DNA of 23,156 nt from DATJIG01 sp050260515 (GCA_050260515.1 JBLNCI010000003.1:1-23156), one strand, 5' to 3'; shown: positions 1 to 7,995, counted from the stretch's first letter. Program-made: numbers and translations. Notes: generated by a model not told the origin, from the sequence alone.

Positions 1-137
1 TGGCTACGCTTTAAAGGCAGCGTGGCACTCTGCCGACCCTCGTGGAGAAGGTAAAAAGTGGATTTCGCTGATCCGCTGACGACGACGTGTGTCCGCGCCG
101 AGGTAGCTCCAGAGCGCGAACCCACCGGCCCCTCACC

Positions 138-170
138 AGCCCGCTCCGGCCTCACAACCCGGAGCGGGCT
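138..170 (+). terminator. GC-rich hairpin, terminator or leader structure
   Basis: A 12-bp perfect stem (138-149 with 159-170) encloses a 9-base loop. It is followed by TCGG rather than a run of T, so it is not a clean intrinsic terminator. It could end a gene lying before the window or act as a leader structure for the MFS gene at 340. The rest of 1-193 holds no convincing gene; a weaker 8-bp hairpin (one G-T pair) lies at 3-26. Confidence 0.4.
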
Positions 171-193
171 TCGGTGATTCAGGAGGACCCGAC

Positions 194-352
194 GTGAGCT
201 TCAGGGACATGAGCAGGCGTTACACCCCGGAAACCGCGCCGGCGCATCCCGCACATGGGTGGCGTGCGCGGCGGCCGGCAGCCGACCCTAGGGGCGGACG
301 GCTGGCCGCGCTAATCTCCCGGCTTCCCATGGAGCCGCCATGTCCTCGCTGA
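194..352 (+). CDS. possible small leader ORF (52 aa)
   Basis: This GTG-started frame has a perfect AGGAGG at 181-186, seven bases before the start. It runs to a TGA at 350-352, overlapping the start of the MFS gene by 13 bases in another frame. The product would be arginine- and proline-rich, with no recognisable domain or membrane segment. The strong ribosome site and the overlap would fit a translationally coupled leader peptide. The composition looks like random GC-rich translation, so it may not be a gene. Confidence 0.25.
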   Translation: MSFRDMSRRYTPETAPAHPAHGWRARRPAADPRGGRLAALISRLPMEPPCPR

Positions 353-1623
353 CCTCGTTGCCCGCCGTGATCGCCCGCCGCATCCAGTACGCCTGGATCG
401 TCGCCGCCCTGATTTTCCTCACGCTGCTCATATCGGCCGGGATCCGCTCGACCCCGGGCGTGCTGCTGGTCCCGCTCGAGGACGCGTTCGGCTGGTCGCG
501 GGCGACGGTCTCGGCCGCGGTGTCGCTGAACATCGTCCTCTATGGCCTGATGGGGCCGTTCGCGGCGGCGGCGATGCAGCGGTTCGGCGTGCGCCGCACG
601 CTGCTCGCGGCGCTGGCGCTGCTCGCCACGGCGACCATCCTGACCACGTTCATCAGCGAGCCTTGGCATTTGATGCTGAGCTGGGGCGTGCTGGTCGGAC
701 TCGGCACCGGGACGGTGGCGCTGATCCTCGCCGCGACCATCGTCAACCGCTGGTTCGTCGAGCGGCGCGGGCTGGTCATGGGCATCCTCACCGCGAGTAC
801 CGCGACCGGCCAGCTCGTGTTCCTGCCGCTGCTCGCCTCGATCGTCACCGCGTACGGCTGGCAGGCGGTCGCCTGGTTCATCGCCGGGGTAATCGCGCTG
901 GTGTTCCCGCTCGTCCTCGTGTTCCTGCCGGAGCGGCCGCGCGACGTCGGCCTGCTGCCCTACGGAGCGAAGGACGCGAGCGCGGTGCCGGCCGAGGGCG
1001 GGGCGGGCAATCCCGTGGTCAACGCCTTCGCCGCGCTGTCGCGCGCGTCGCGGTCGCGCGACTTCTGGCTGCTGTTCGCGAGCTTCTTCGTCTGCGGCCT
1101 CAGCACCAACGGCCTGATCGGCACCCATCTGATCTCGGCGTGCATCGACAACGGCATCCCCGAGGTGCAGGCGGCGGGGCTGCTCGCCGCGATGGGGTTG
1201 TTCGATCTGATCGGCACCACGGCGTCGGGCTGGCTGTCGGATCGCTACGACAGCCGCGTGCTGCTGTTCTGCTACTACTTCTTCCGCGGCCTCTCGCTCC
1301 TGTACCTGCCGTACTCGGACTTCACCTTCTACGGCCTCTCGATGTTCAGCGTGTTCTACGGCCTCGACTGGATCGCGACGGTGCCGCCGACGGTGAAGCT
1401 CGCGACCGATGCGTTCGGCAAGCAGCAGGCGCCGATCGTGTTCGGCTGGATCGTCGCCGGCCATCAGCTCGGCGGCGGCGTCGCCGCGTCCGGCGCGGGC
1501 CTCCTGCGGACCGTGTTCGGCAGCTACCTCGAAGCGTTCCTGATCGCGGGGTTCGCGTGCGCGATCGCCGCGCTGATGTCGCTGATGGTCGGCCGCGGCC
1601 GCGCCCGCCCCGCGATGGCGTGA
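340..1623 (+). CDS. MFS transporter, oxalate/formate antiporter-like
   Basis: This 427-residue inner-membrane protein has about twelve hydrophobic helices in two halves, separated by a hydrophilic stretch near residues 205-235. The general shape (RIQYAWIVAALIF at the N-terminus, FGWSRATVSAAVSL after the first helix, MQRFGVRRT and GWLSDRYDSR as the cytoplasmic loop motifs of the two halves) matches the monocarboxylate/oxalate-formate antiporter-like branch of the major facilitator superfamily. Members exchange or import small organic acids; the substrate cannot be read from sequence. The ATG at 340 has GGAG five bases upstream (331-334). The DUF1614 gene begins 12 bases after the stop, so the two are probably cotranscribed. 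I see no stress or oxygen promoter motif in front. Confidence 0.88.
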   Translation: MSSLTSLPAVIARRIQYAWIVAALIFLTLLISAGIRSTPGVLLVPLEDAFGWSRATVSAAVSLNIVLYGLMGPFAAAAMQRFGVRRTLLAALALLATATILTTFISEPWHLMLSWGVLVGLGTGTVALILAATIVNRWFVERRGLVMGILTASTATGQLVFLPLLASIVTAYGWQAVAWFIAGVIALVFPLVLVFLPERPRDVGLLPYGAKDASAVPAEGGAGNPVVNAFAALSRASRSRDFWLLFASFFVCGLSTNGLIGTHLISACIDNGIPEVQAAGLLAAMGLFDLIGTTASGWLSDRYDSRVLLFCYYFFRGLSLLYLPYSDFTFYGLSMFSVFYGLDWIATVPPTVKLATDAFGKQQAPIVFGWIVAGHQLGGGVAASGAGLLRTVFGSYLEAFLIAGFACAIAALMSLMVGRGRARPAMA

Positions 1624-1635
1624 GCGGAGAAGCCG

Positions 1636-2313
1636 ATGCGCGGATTCGGGCCGATGTCGCTGCTTGCGCTGCTTGCGCTGCTGTTCCTGCTGCCGCTGCT
1701 GTTCGGCGAGCTGATGGTGGCGAGCCTCGCCAAGCTCAATCTCAGTCCGTCGACCGCGCTCGGTCTCGTGGTCGCGATGCTCGTCGGCGGGGCGATCAAC
1801 ATTCCGGTGAAGCGGCTCGACACCCCCGGCGGGAAGCCGGCGCATCCGCTGGCCGCCTACCGGCTCGAGAATCTCTGGCCGCAACTGTGGCAGGCCCGTC
1901 GCGTGTCGGTGGTCGCGGTGAACGTCGGCGGCTGCCTGATCCCGCTGCTGATCGTCGCGTACGAGGTGAGCGTGCTCGCCGAGACCAATCCAGGTGCGCT
2001 CGTCATCGCAGCGATCGCGTCCGCGCTCAACACCTGGGTCTGCTACCGGGTCGCGCGACCGGTGCCGCGCGTCGGCATCATGATGCCGGCGCTGGTGTCC
2101 CCTCTGGTCTCGGCATTCCTCGCCCTGATCCTCGCCCCGGAGGTCTCCGCGCCGGTCGCGTTCATCACCGGCGTGCTCGGGCCGCTGATCGGCGCCGATC
2201 TCCTGCATCTCCGCGAGTTCGAGCGCAGCGGCGCGGCGATCGTCAGCATCGGCGGGGCGGGCACGTTCGACGGCATCGTGCTGTCGGGTATCATCGCCGC
2301 GTACCTGGCCTGA
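1636..2313 (+). CDS. DUF1614 family membrane protein
   Basis: This 225-residue polytopic membrane protein has roughly six or seven hydrophobic segments and a conserved-looking core, LVGGAINIPVKRL, followed by a short loop and further helices. The glycine/asparagine-rich turns and the size fit the DUF1614 family, whose function is unknown. GGAG at 1626-1629 lies six bases before the ATG. It starts 12 bases after the MFS gene and precedes the ChaB-like gene by 21 bases, so the three form a likely operon. The neighbourhood suggests a role in or near transport, but that is only inference. Confidence 0.8.
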   Translation: MRGFGPMSLLALLALLFLLPLLFGELMVASLAKLNLSPSTALGLVVAMLVGGAINIPVKRLDTPGGKPAHPLAAYRLENLWPQLWQARRVSVVAVNVGGCLIPLLIVAYEVSVLAETNPGALVIAAIASALNTWVCYRVARPVPRVGIMMPALVSPLVSAFLALILAPEVSAPVAFITGVLGPLIGADLLHLREFERSGAAIVSIGGAGTFDGIVLSGIIAAYLA

Positions 2314-2334
2314 GTTCGCTGACATGGTGCTGCG

Positions 2335-2535
2335 ATGCCGTACGCCCGCAACGACGATCTCCCCGACTCGGTGCGCCACGCGCTGCCGCCGCACGCCCAG
2401 GACATATTCCGCGAGGCGTTCAACAGCGCGTTTCAGGAATACGGCGGGCGCGAGGAGACCGCGTTCCGCGTCGCCTGGGCCGCGGTGAAGAAGCGCTACC
2501 GCAAGGTCGGCCGCGAGTGGGTCGAGAAGGAGTGA
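2335..2535 (+). CDS. chaB: ChaB family protein
   Basis: This 66-residue protein fits the whole length of the ChaB family: N-terminal YARNDDLPDSVRHALPPHAQ, then the helix IFREAFNSAFQEYG and the basic AWAAVKKRYRKVG end. In Escherichia coli ChaB is linked to the ChaA cation antiporter, but no chaA is present here. ChaB-like proteins are widespread as solitary small proteins, and their real role is unsettled. The ribosome site is weak (GGTG a few bases before the ATG), which fits translation coupled to the DUF1614 gene. The stop is only 6 bases from the stop of the convergent dehydrogenase gene, with no terminator between them. Confidence 0.85.
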   Translation: MPYARNDDLPDSVRHALPPHAQDIFREAFNSAFQEYGGREETAFRVAWAAVKKRYRKVGREWVEKE

Positions 2536-2541
2536 CGGCGC

Positions 2542-3564
2542 CTACGTCGCATGGACGCCTTCGCCGATGACGATGTTCTGCGGCTGTCCGCGAGTGTAGG
2601 CGACGATGTTCTCGATCGTGCACGCGACGATCCGGCGCATCGCCTCGACGGTGAGGAAGGCGCTGTGCGGCGTGACGACGACGTTCGGCATCTCGCACAG
2701 GATGCGGTTGGCCCTGAGCACCGCACGCTTGGCGGGATCGAGGCGGCCCGCCGCGGCCAGCCTGGCCTCGTCGCGGAACAGCGCCTCGTCGGGGAGGACG
2801 TCGAGACCGGCGCCCGCGACCTTGCCCGATCGCAGCGCACCGATCAGCGCCTGGGAGTCGATCACCGAGCCCCGCGCCGTGTTGATGATCACCACGCCGG
2901 GCTTCATGCGCTCGAACTCGAGGTGCGACAGGAGCCCGACCGTTTTTGGGGTCGCCGGGACATGCACCGAGATCACGTCGGCCTGGGCGAGCAGCGCGGG
3001 AAGCGACATGTAGCGGAAGCCGAGCGTGGTGGCGAGGCGCGGCTCCTGCACGACGTCGTAGGCGAGCACCTCCATGTCGAAGGCCTTCGCGACCCGGATC
3101 ACGTGCCGGCCGATGTTCCCCGTGCCGATCACGCCGAGCGTCCGGCCGGCGAGATCGAAGCCCTCGAGGCCGTCGGCGACGAACGATCCGCTGCGCGTCC
3201 GCCCGACAGCCTCGGGGAGGTGGCGCGCGACCGCGAGCAGAAGAGCGAAGGTGTGCTCGGCGACGGTCTTGGTCCCGTATTCTGGGACGTTCGCGACGGC
3301 GATGCCGCGCGCGCGACACGCCGTAGCGTCGATATGGTCGTAGCCGGTCGAGCGCGTGGCGATGAAGCGCAACGCCGTCATCTCGGCGATGACACGTGCG
3401 TCGAGCCGCGAATGGACGAACGTGGAGACGATCTCGGCGTCCGTGTGCCGGGTGGCGGTCAGCTCGTCGAGCGGGTCGGGGGTCAGGCGCAGGTTGTGAT
3501 CGCGGCCGAGCGTCGCGAATGCGTCGGCATCGTCGGGGCGGGCTTCGAAAATCGTGATCCTCAT
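2542..3564 (-). CDS. D-2-hydroxyacid dehydrogenase, D-lactate dehydrogenase-like
   Basis: This 340-residue NAD-dependent cytoplasmic enzyme is likely to interconvert pyruvate and D-lactate. Visible motifs are the nucleotide-binding GTGNIG (147-152), the catalytic arginine in NTARGSVID (R231), the acid E260 in LDVLPDE and the catalytic histidine in TPHSAF (H300). The segment YGTKTVAEHTFALLL resembles fermentative D-lactate dehydrogenases more than phosphoglycerate or formate dehydrogenases. I chose the ATG at 3564 because GGAG lies just upstream and the N-terminus MRITIFEARPDD is typical; an in-frame ATG at 3633 would run across the regulatory box. It diverges from ppsA across 110 bases holding an FNR-type site, suggesting low-oxygen control of the lactate-pyruvate-PEP node. 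Substrate remains inferred. Confidence 0.88.
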   Translation of the reverse strand: MRITIFEARPDDADAFATLGRDHNLRLTPDPLDELTATRHTDAEIVSTFVHSRLDARVIAEMTALRFIATRSTGYDHIDATACRARGIAVANVPEYGTKTVAEHTFALLLAVARHLPEAVGRTRSGSFVADGLEGFDLAGRTLGVIGTGNIGRHVIRVAKAFDMEVLAYDVVQEPRLATTLGFRYMSLPALLAQADVISVHVPATPKTVGLLSHLEFERMKPGVVIINTARGSVIDSQALIGALRSGKVAGAGLDVLPDEALFRDEARLAAAGRLDPAKRAVLRANRILCEMPNVVVTPHSAFLTVEAMRRIVACTIENIVAYTRGQPQNIVIGEGVHAT

Positions 3565-3604
3565 AGCAGCTCCGGTGCGGTGGCGCTCCCGGGGGTTAAC
3601 GCGT

Positions 3605-3618
3605 GTGATCTGGATCAA
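3605..3618 (+). promoter_or_regulatory. FNR/FixK-type box upstream of ppsA
   Basis: GTGATCTGGATCAA matches the FNR/FixK consensus TTGAT-N4-ATCAA at all positions but the first. The centre (about 3611.5) lies 63 bases before the ppsA ATG. If the box sits at -41.5, the start of transcription would be near 3653 and a weak -10 (TAGGAA, 3641-3646) falls in the right place, leaving a leader of about 22 bases. The box also lies 41 bases before the divergent dehydrogenase start. Activation by a Crp/FNR-family regulator is an inference from the match and spacing. Confidence 0.6.
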
Positions 3619-3674
3619 TTCCGCAACCTGCAACGTGTGGTAGGAAAAGAAGAATTTCGCCTCAGGAGCGCGTC

Positions 3675-6098
3675 ATGGCACAGCAGCAGATGGTCCGCTG
3701 GTTCAAGGACGTCCGGATGGCCGACGTGGCGTCGGTCGGCGGCAAGAACGCGTCGCTCGGCGAGCTCTACTCGACGCTGTCGGCGCAGGGCATCCGCGTT
3801 CCGAACGGGTTTGCCCTCACCGCTGACGCCTACCGCGATGCGCTGACCGCGGCCGGCGCTTGGCCGACGCTCCGCGACCTGGTGGGCGGCGTCGACAAGC
3901 GCGACGTTGCCGATCTCGCCATCCGCGCCGCGAAAGCGCGCGACATCGTCTACGCCGCGACCGGGAGCGCCGCTCTGCGCTCCGTCATCGTCGACAGTTA
4001 CCGTGCGCTGGAAGCCGAGTGCGGTCGCGGAGTCGCGGTGGCGGTGCGCAGTTCGGCCACGGCCGAGGACCTCCCGACCGCGAGCTTCGCCGGCCAGCAC
4101 GAGAGCTTCCTCAACGTGAGCGGCGAGGACGCGGTCGTCGAGGCATGCCGCCGCTGCTTCGCCTCGATCTTCACCGATCGCGCCATCGTCTACCGGATCG
4201 ACAACGGCTTCGACCATTTCAAGGTCGCGCTGTCGGCGGGCGTGATGAAGATGGTCCGTTCCGATGTCGCGTCGAGCGGCGTCATCTTCACCCTCGACAC
4301 CGAATCGGGTTTCCGCGACGTCGTGTTCGTCACCGGCGCCTACGGGCTCGGCGAGACCATCGTCCAGGGCCGCGTGGATCCCGACGAGTTCTACGTCCAC
4401 AAACCCACGTTCCGCGAAGGCCGTCGCGCCGTGCTGCGTCGGGGCCTCGGCAGGAAGCAGGTGCGGATGGTCTACGGCACCGATCCCGGAGCCGCGTCGA
4501 CGGTGACCGTCCCGACGGCGGAGAAGGAGCGCGACCTCTACTGCATCTCCGACCGGGAAGTGCTGACGCTCGCCGATTACGCCATCAAGATCGAGGATCA
4601 CTATTCCCGCGTTGCCGGGCACCCGATGCCGATGGATATCGAGTGGGCGAAGGACGGCGTCGACGGATTGCTCTACATCGTGCAGGCCCGCCCGGAGACG
4701 GTCGCGTCCCGTCGCGCGGCCGGTGCGTTCGAGACCTTCACCCTGAAGCAGACCGGCCGGGTGCTGGTCTCCGGCAAGGCGGTCGGCGAGCGGATCGCCG
4801 CCGGGGCCGTGCGTGTGGTGACCGGGCCGGCCGACCTCGCGGCATTCCGTCCCGGCGAGGTCCTGGTCGCCGAGACCACGACACCCGACTGGGAGCCGGT
4901 GATGAAGACCGCCGCGGCGATCGTCACCGCCCGCGGCGGCCGCACCTGCCATGCGGCGATCGTCGCCCGTGAGCTTGGGGTGCCCGCCGTGGTCGGCGCC
5001 GAGCAGGCGACCACGCGCCTCGCGAACGGCGCGGTCGTGACCGTGTCCTGCGCCGACGGAGAGACCGGGCACGTCTACGACGGCCGGCTCGCCTTCGAGC
5101 GCACCGCCGTTTCCGCCAAGGACCTGCCGCACCCGAGGACCCACATCATGGTGAACCTCGGCAATCCGGAGCTCGCCTTCGCCACGGCGATGATGCCGAA
5201 CGACGGCGTCGGGCTGGCCCGCATGGAGTTCATCATCAGCGAGTCCATCGGCGTCCATCCGATGGCGCTCGCGCACCCCGAGAAGGTGGCCTCGGCCGAG
5301 GACCGCCAGCGCATTGCGGCACTGGCGCGGCACAACGCATCTCCCGCTGACTTTTTCGTGCAGCGTCTGTCGGAAGGCGTCGGCACGATCGCGGCGGCGT
5401 TCTATCCGAAGCCGGTCATCGTGCGCCTGTCGGATTTCAAGACCAACGAGTACGCGAAGCTGATCGGGGGCGCGGCGTTCGAGCCCGCCGAGGAGAACCC
5501 GATGCTGGGGTTCCGCGGCGCGGCGCGCTACGCGCATCCGGCCTACGCGGAGGGGTTCGCGCTCGAATGCGCCGCCCTCCGCCGCGTCCGCGAGGACATG
5601 GGGCTCAGGAACCTGCGGGTGATGGTGCCGTTCTGCCGCCGCGTCGAGGAGGGCCGCCGCGTGATCGAGGCGATGGCGCGTCACGGGCTCGTGCAGGGCC
5701 GCGATGGGCTCGAGATCTACGTGATGTGCGAGATCCCCAACAACGTGATCCAGGTCGACGCGTTCGCGCAGCTGTTCGATGGCTTCTCGATCGGCTCGAA
5801 CGACCTGACCCAGCTTACGCTGGGCGTGGACCGCGACTCGGACATCGTCGCCTTCGACTTCGACGAGCGCGATCCCGGGATGCTCGAAATGCTGCGCATG
5901 GCCGTCGCGGGCGCGAAGCGCAATGGCCGCCACATCGGCATTTGCGGCGAGGCGCCGGCCAACTACCCCGAGATCGCGCGCTTCCTCGCCACTCTCGGCA
6001 TCGACTCGATCAGCGTCAATCCGTCGAGCGTGCTGAGGACATTGCAGGTCGTCGCCGACGCCGAGCGCGAGACGAAGGCGCTCGAGGTGGCCGGCTGA
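3675..6098 (+). CDS. ppsA: phosphoenolpyruvate synthase
   Basis: This 807-residue cytosolic enzyme converts pyruvate, ATP and water to phosphoenolpyruvate, AMP and phosphate, the entry to gluconeogenesis from three-carbon acids. Domain order is the standard one: N-terminal ATP-grasp/PPDK domain (VGGKNASLGEL near 21-31; AVRSSATAEDLPTASFAGQ), central swivelling domain with the phospho-accepting histidine in GRTCHAAIVARELG (H426), and C-terminal TIM barrel ending with the proton-donor cysteine in GICGEAPANYP (C757). The length is normal. AGGAG at 3664-3668 precedes the ATG by six bases. An FNR/FixK-like box lies upstream and a D-lactate-dehydrogenase-like gene diverges, so the pair may balance lactate, pyruvate and PEP under changing oxygen. 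Confidence 0.96.
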   Translation: MAQQQMVRWFKDVRMADVASVGGKNASLGELYSTLSAQGIRVPNGFALTADAYRDALTAAGAWPTLRDLVGGVDKRDVADLAIRAAKARDIVYAATGSAALRSVIVDSYRALEAECGRGVAVAVRSSATAEDLPTASFAGQHESFLNVSGEDAVVEACRRCFASIFTDRAIVYRIDNGFDHFKVALSAGVMKMVRSDVASSGVIFTLDTESGFRDVVFVTGAYGLGETIVQGRVDPDEFYVHKPTFREGRRAVLRRGLGRKQVRMVYGTDPGAASTVTVPTAEKERDLYCISDREVLTLADYAIKIEDHYSRVAGHPMPMDIEWAKDGVDGLLYIVQARPETVASRRAAGAFETFTLKQTGRVLVSGKAVGERIAAGAVRVVTGPADLAAFRPGEVLVAETTTPDWEPVMKTAAAIVTARGGRTCHAAIVARELGVPAVVGAEQATTRLANGAVVTVSCADGETGHVYDGRLAFERTAVSAKDLPHPRTHIMVNLGNPELAFATAMMPNDGVGLARMEFIISESIGVHPMALAHPEKVASAEDRQRIAALARHNASPADFFVQRLSEGVGTIAAAFYPKPVIVRLSDFKTNEYAKLIGGAAFEPAEENPMLGFRGAARYAHPAYAEGFALECAALRRVREDMGLRNLRVMVPFCRRVEEGRRVIEAMARHGLVQGRDGLEIYVMCEIPNNVIQVDAFAQLFDGFSIGSNDLTQLTLGVDRDSDIVAFDFDERDPGMLEMLRMAVAGAKRNGRHIGICGEAPANYPEIARFLATLGIDSISVNPSSVLRTLQVVADAERETKALEVAG

Positions 6099-6099
6099 C

Positions 6100-6124
6100 G
6101 GAACCTTTGCCGCGAGCGCAGGTT
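6100..6124 (+). promoter_or_regulatory. near-consensus EcfG promoter for the DUF1080 gene
   Basis: GGAAC (6100-6104), 16 bases, then GGTT (6121-6124). This has one mismatch to the EcfG consensus GGAAC-N16/17-CGTT. It starts two bases past the ppsA stop codon. The expected transcript start near 6131 leaves a leader of about 29 bases to the ATG at 6160, which favours that start over the GTG at 6130. Confidence 0.4.
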
Positions 6125-6159
6125 GCTGTGTGTTCCAGACCGCAGCATCGGGTTACCTC

Positions 6160-6723
6160 ATGGCCGCCGGCAGTTCCGTCCACCCGTCGCCCGCGATCGA
6201 TCTCACCGCGTGGCGCATGGCGGGCCAGGGCGGCTTCCGCGCGCACGGAGACGCGATCGAAAGCTACGGCGGGCCCGGGATTCTCTGGTACCCCGATGCG
6301 CAATTTTCCGACTTCGTCCTGCGGATCGAGTGGCGGGTTGCGCGCACCGACGACAACTCCGGCGTTTTCCTGCGCATCCCCGCCCTGACGGACAGCCTGC
6401 AGCCGGCGATCGACGGCGGCTACGAAGTGCAGATCGACGAGCGCGGCATCGACCCGGAGCGCGGGCGCGCCGACAGTCCGCTGCACCGCACCGGGGCGAT
6501 CTACAAGCTGGCACCGGCGGTGCCCGGGGCGTCGCGGCCGATCGGGGCCTGGAACCGGTTCGAGATCACGGCGCAGGGGCCGAACGTCTCGGTTCGGCTC
6601 AACGACATGCCGGTGTCGTATCTGGAGGGCGGCTACCGTCGGACGTCAGGGCACATCGGCCTCCAGGCCCACCATGCCGGGTCGGCCGTTCAATTCCGCG
6701 CGCTCGCGATCCACGAGCTCTAG
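6160..6723 (+). CDS. DUF1080 (3-keto-disaccharide hydrolase-like) protein
   Basis: This 187-residue protein is a single concanavalin-like jelly-roll domain of the DUF1080 type. Diagnostic stretches are WRVARTDDNSGVFLR, GGYEVQIDERG, the HRTGAIYKL turn and WNRFEITAQGPNVSVRLND. The family binds or cleaves sugar derivatives and is often exported, but I see no signal peptide here, so this copy may be cytoplasmic. An in-frame GTG at 6130 would add ten residues; both starts have weak ribosome sites, and I prefer the ATG because of the possible EcfG promoter at 6100-6124. The gene ends 6 bases before the convergent DUF2231 stop. Enzymatic activity is unproven. Confidence 0.78.
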   Translation: MAAGSSVHPSPAIDLTAWRMAGQGGFRAHGDAIESYGGPGILWYPDAQFSDFVLRIEWRVARTDDNSGVFLRIPALTDSLQPAIDGGYEVQIDERGIDPERGRADSPLHRTGAIYKLAPAVPGASRPIGAWNRFEITAQGPNVSVRLNDMPVSYLEGGYRRTSGHIGLQAHHAGSAVQFRALAIHEL

Positions 6724-6729
6724 CGACCG

Positions 6730-7185
6730 TCACTCGCCGACGCCGATCTTCAGGCGGTAGGCAAGCTCGCCGCCGAGCCAGCCCGTCATGAGCAGGACGC
6801 CGCTCGTGAGGAACGAGAGGACGAGCCCGACCGGGATCACGGCGGTCTCGGCGTTCCGGATCCGAAGCAGCAGGCTGATCGCCGCCAGCACCAGCACGAC
6901 GGCATTGCCGATGAAGTGCGCCTTTCCGGTCGGACCGCGGGCACGCTTGATGGTCGAGAACTCGATGAGGCCGACAACTGCCGCCGCGGCGCCGGTGGTG
7001 AGGCCGGCGGCAACCAGCCACAGCGACGCCCGGGCCCAGAACGGGTCCGACAACGCCGTATAGGTGAGGTCCGTCGCCAGTGCTCCGACGAGGAAGGCGA
7101 TCGGAAACGGGACCAGCATCGGGTGGATGGGATGTCCTCCGATCGCAACCGTGCTGCGAACGCCCGTCGAGCGCTCCTCGGCCAT
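6730..7185 (-). CDS. DUF2231 family membrane protein
   Basis: This 151-residue inner-membrane protein has four hydrophobic segments. Near its N-terminus is the family signature GGHPIHPMLVPFPIAFLVGA, where two histidines precede the first helix; a second conserved-looking element is AAVVGLIEFSTI. DUF2231 proteins are of unknown function; the histidines have led to suggestions of heme or metal binding in relatives, but nothing here proves it. I chose the ATG at 7185 because a strong AAGGAGGG lies just upstream. A perfect EcfG promoter on the same strand (7213-7238) starts transcription about 20 bases before it, so this is a predicted general-stress gene. It diverges from udgX. Confidence 0.85.
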   Translation of the reverse strand: MAEERSTGVRSTVAIGGHPIHPMLVPFPIAFLVGALATDLTYTALSDPFWARASLWLVAAGLTTGAAAAVVGLIEFSTIKRARGPTGKAHFIGNAVVLVLAAISLLLRIRNAETAVIPVGLVLSFLTSGVLLMTGWLGGELAYRLKIGVGE

Positions 7186-7212
7186 ATGGCCCTCCTTCCC
7201 CGTTCGGAGCGC

Positions 7213-7238
7213 AACGACGCCGTTGGCCGGGGAGTTCC
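7213..7238 (-). promoter_or_regulatory. EcfG promoter for the DUF2231 gene
   Basis: Read on the minus strand: GGAAC (7238-7234), 17 bases, CGTT (7216-7213). This is a perfect match to the alphaproteobacterial general-stress promoter. The predicted transcript start near 7206 lies about 20 bases before the ATG at 7185. Confidence 0.85.
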
Positions 7239-7257
7239 GGTGAACGCGCGACCAGCG

Positions 7258-7283
7258 GGAACCGGCGACGCTCGGCAGCGGTT
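7258..7283 (+). promoter_or_regulatory. near-consensus EcfG promoter for udgX
   Basis: GGAAC (7258-7262), 17 bases, GGTT (7280-7283). One mismatch to CGTT. It is divergent from the perfect site at 7213-7238. The predicted transcript start, about 7290, is almost at the GTG at 7292, so the message would be nearly leaderless or translation would begin at the in-frame GTG at 7337. Confidence 0.35.
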
Positions 7284-7291
7284 CACCCCGC

Positions 7292-7933
7292 GTGCAGAGA
7301 GCGAAGACACCGCGCGCGGCGGTCGATACCGCGGCCGTGCTGATCCCCGAGCGACCGACCCTCGAATCGCTCCGCAAGCGGGCGGCCGGGTGTACGGCGT
7401 GTCCGCTCTACCGCAATGCGACCCAGACCGTGTTCGGCGAGGGATCCGCCGGTGCCGCCGTGATGTTCGTCGGTGAGGTGCCGGGGGACCTCGAAGACAA
7501 GGCGGGTAAGCCTTTCGTCGGTCCTGCCGGCAAGCTGCTCGACCGCTGCATGGCGGAGGCGGGGATCGACCGCGCCAAGGCCTACGTCACCAACGTCGTG
7601 AAGCACTTCAAGTGGGAGCGCGCCGGCAAGCGCCGCCTCCACAAGCGGCCCAACGCCGGCGAGATCCAGGCCTGCAAACCGTGGCTCGAAGCGGAGATCG
7701 CGGTCGTGAAGCCGACCGCGCTGGTGTGTCTCGGCGCGACGGCGGCGCAGGCGCTGCTCGGACGCGACTTTCGCGTGTCGCGCTCGCGCGGCCGCTTCGT
7801 GCCGTCGAATCTGGCGCCGCACGTGCTGGCGACGGTGCATCCGTCCGCCCTGCTCCGGACGACCGGGGACCGCGAGGCCGAAATCGCGCAGTTCGTCGCC
7901 GATCTCAGGAAGGTGGCCGCGCTCCGGCTGTGA
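7292..7933 (+). CDS. udgX: UdgX-type uracil-DNA glycosylase
   Basis: This 213-residue iron-sulfur uracil-DNA glycosylase related to family 4 shows the marks of the UdgX group. Motif A is GEVPGD (61-66); the UdgX-specific loop GKRRLHKRPN (112-121) carries H117, equivalent to the histidine that in characterised UdgX attaches covalently to the DNA at the uracil site. The C-terminal motif is HPSALLR (183-189). Likely cluster ligands are C34 and C37 (CTAC), C128 and C146. The product recognises uracil in DNA and, in studied relatives, stays bound instead of freeing an abasic site. No clear ribosome site precedes the GTG at 7292; a GTG at 7337 is an alternative. A near-consensus EcfG site lies just upstream, and the gene diverges from a stress-regulated one. 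Confidence 0.88.
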   Translation: MQRAKTPRAAVDTAAVLIPERPTLESLRKRAAGCTACPLYRNATQTVFGEGSAGAAVMFVGEVPGDLEDKAGKPFVGPAGKLLDRCMAEAGIDRAKAYVTNVVKHFKWERAGKRRLHKRPNAGEIQACKPWLEAEIAVVKPTALVCLGATAAQALLGRDFRVSRSRGRFVPSNLAPHVLATVHPSALLRTTGDREAEIAQFVADLRKVAALRL

Positions 7934-7949
7934 TGGGACTGCCGACGGC

Positions 7950-7995
7950 GGCGGGCCTTGATCGGAGGACTGGGCCGTCCTCCGATCAAGCCGCC
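7950..7995. terminator. strong hairpin between convergent genes
   Basis: A 14-bp perfect stem (7957-7970 with 7977-7990) with a 6-base loop can be extended by GGCGG/CCGCC with a small bulge. It lies between the ends of udgX (7933) and the acidic-protein gene (8050). There is no long T run on either side, so termination in either direction is inferred from position and symmetry. Confidence 0.6.

Noticed and set aside
220..2394. Long open frame on the minus strand opposite the MFS and DUF1614 genes
   Set aside because: It is Arg/Asp/Glu/His-rich without any domain and lies antisense to clear membrane-protein genes; high GC keeps such frames open.
3615..5933. 772-codon minus-strand frame opposite ppsA
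   Set aside because: Antisense shadow of a certain gene, with biased composition and no recognisable domain or ribosome site.
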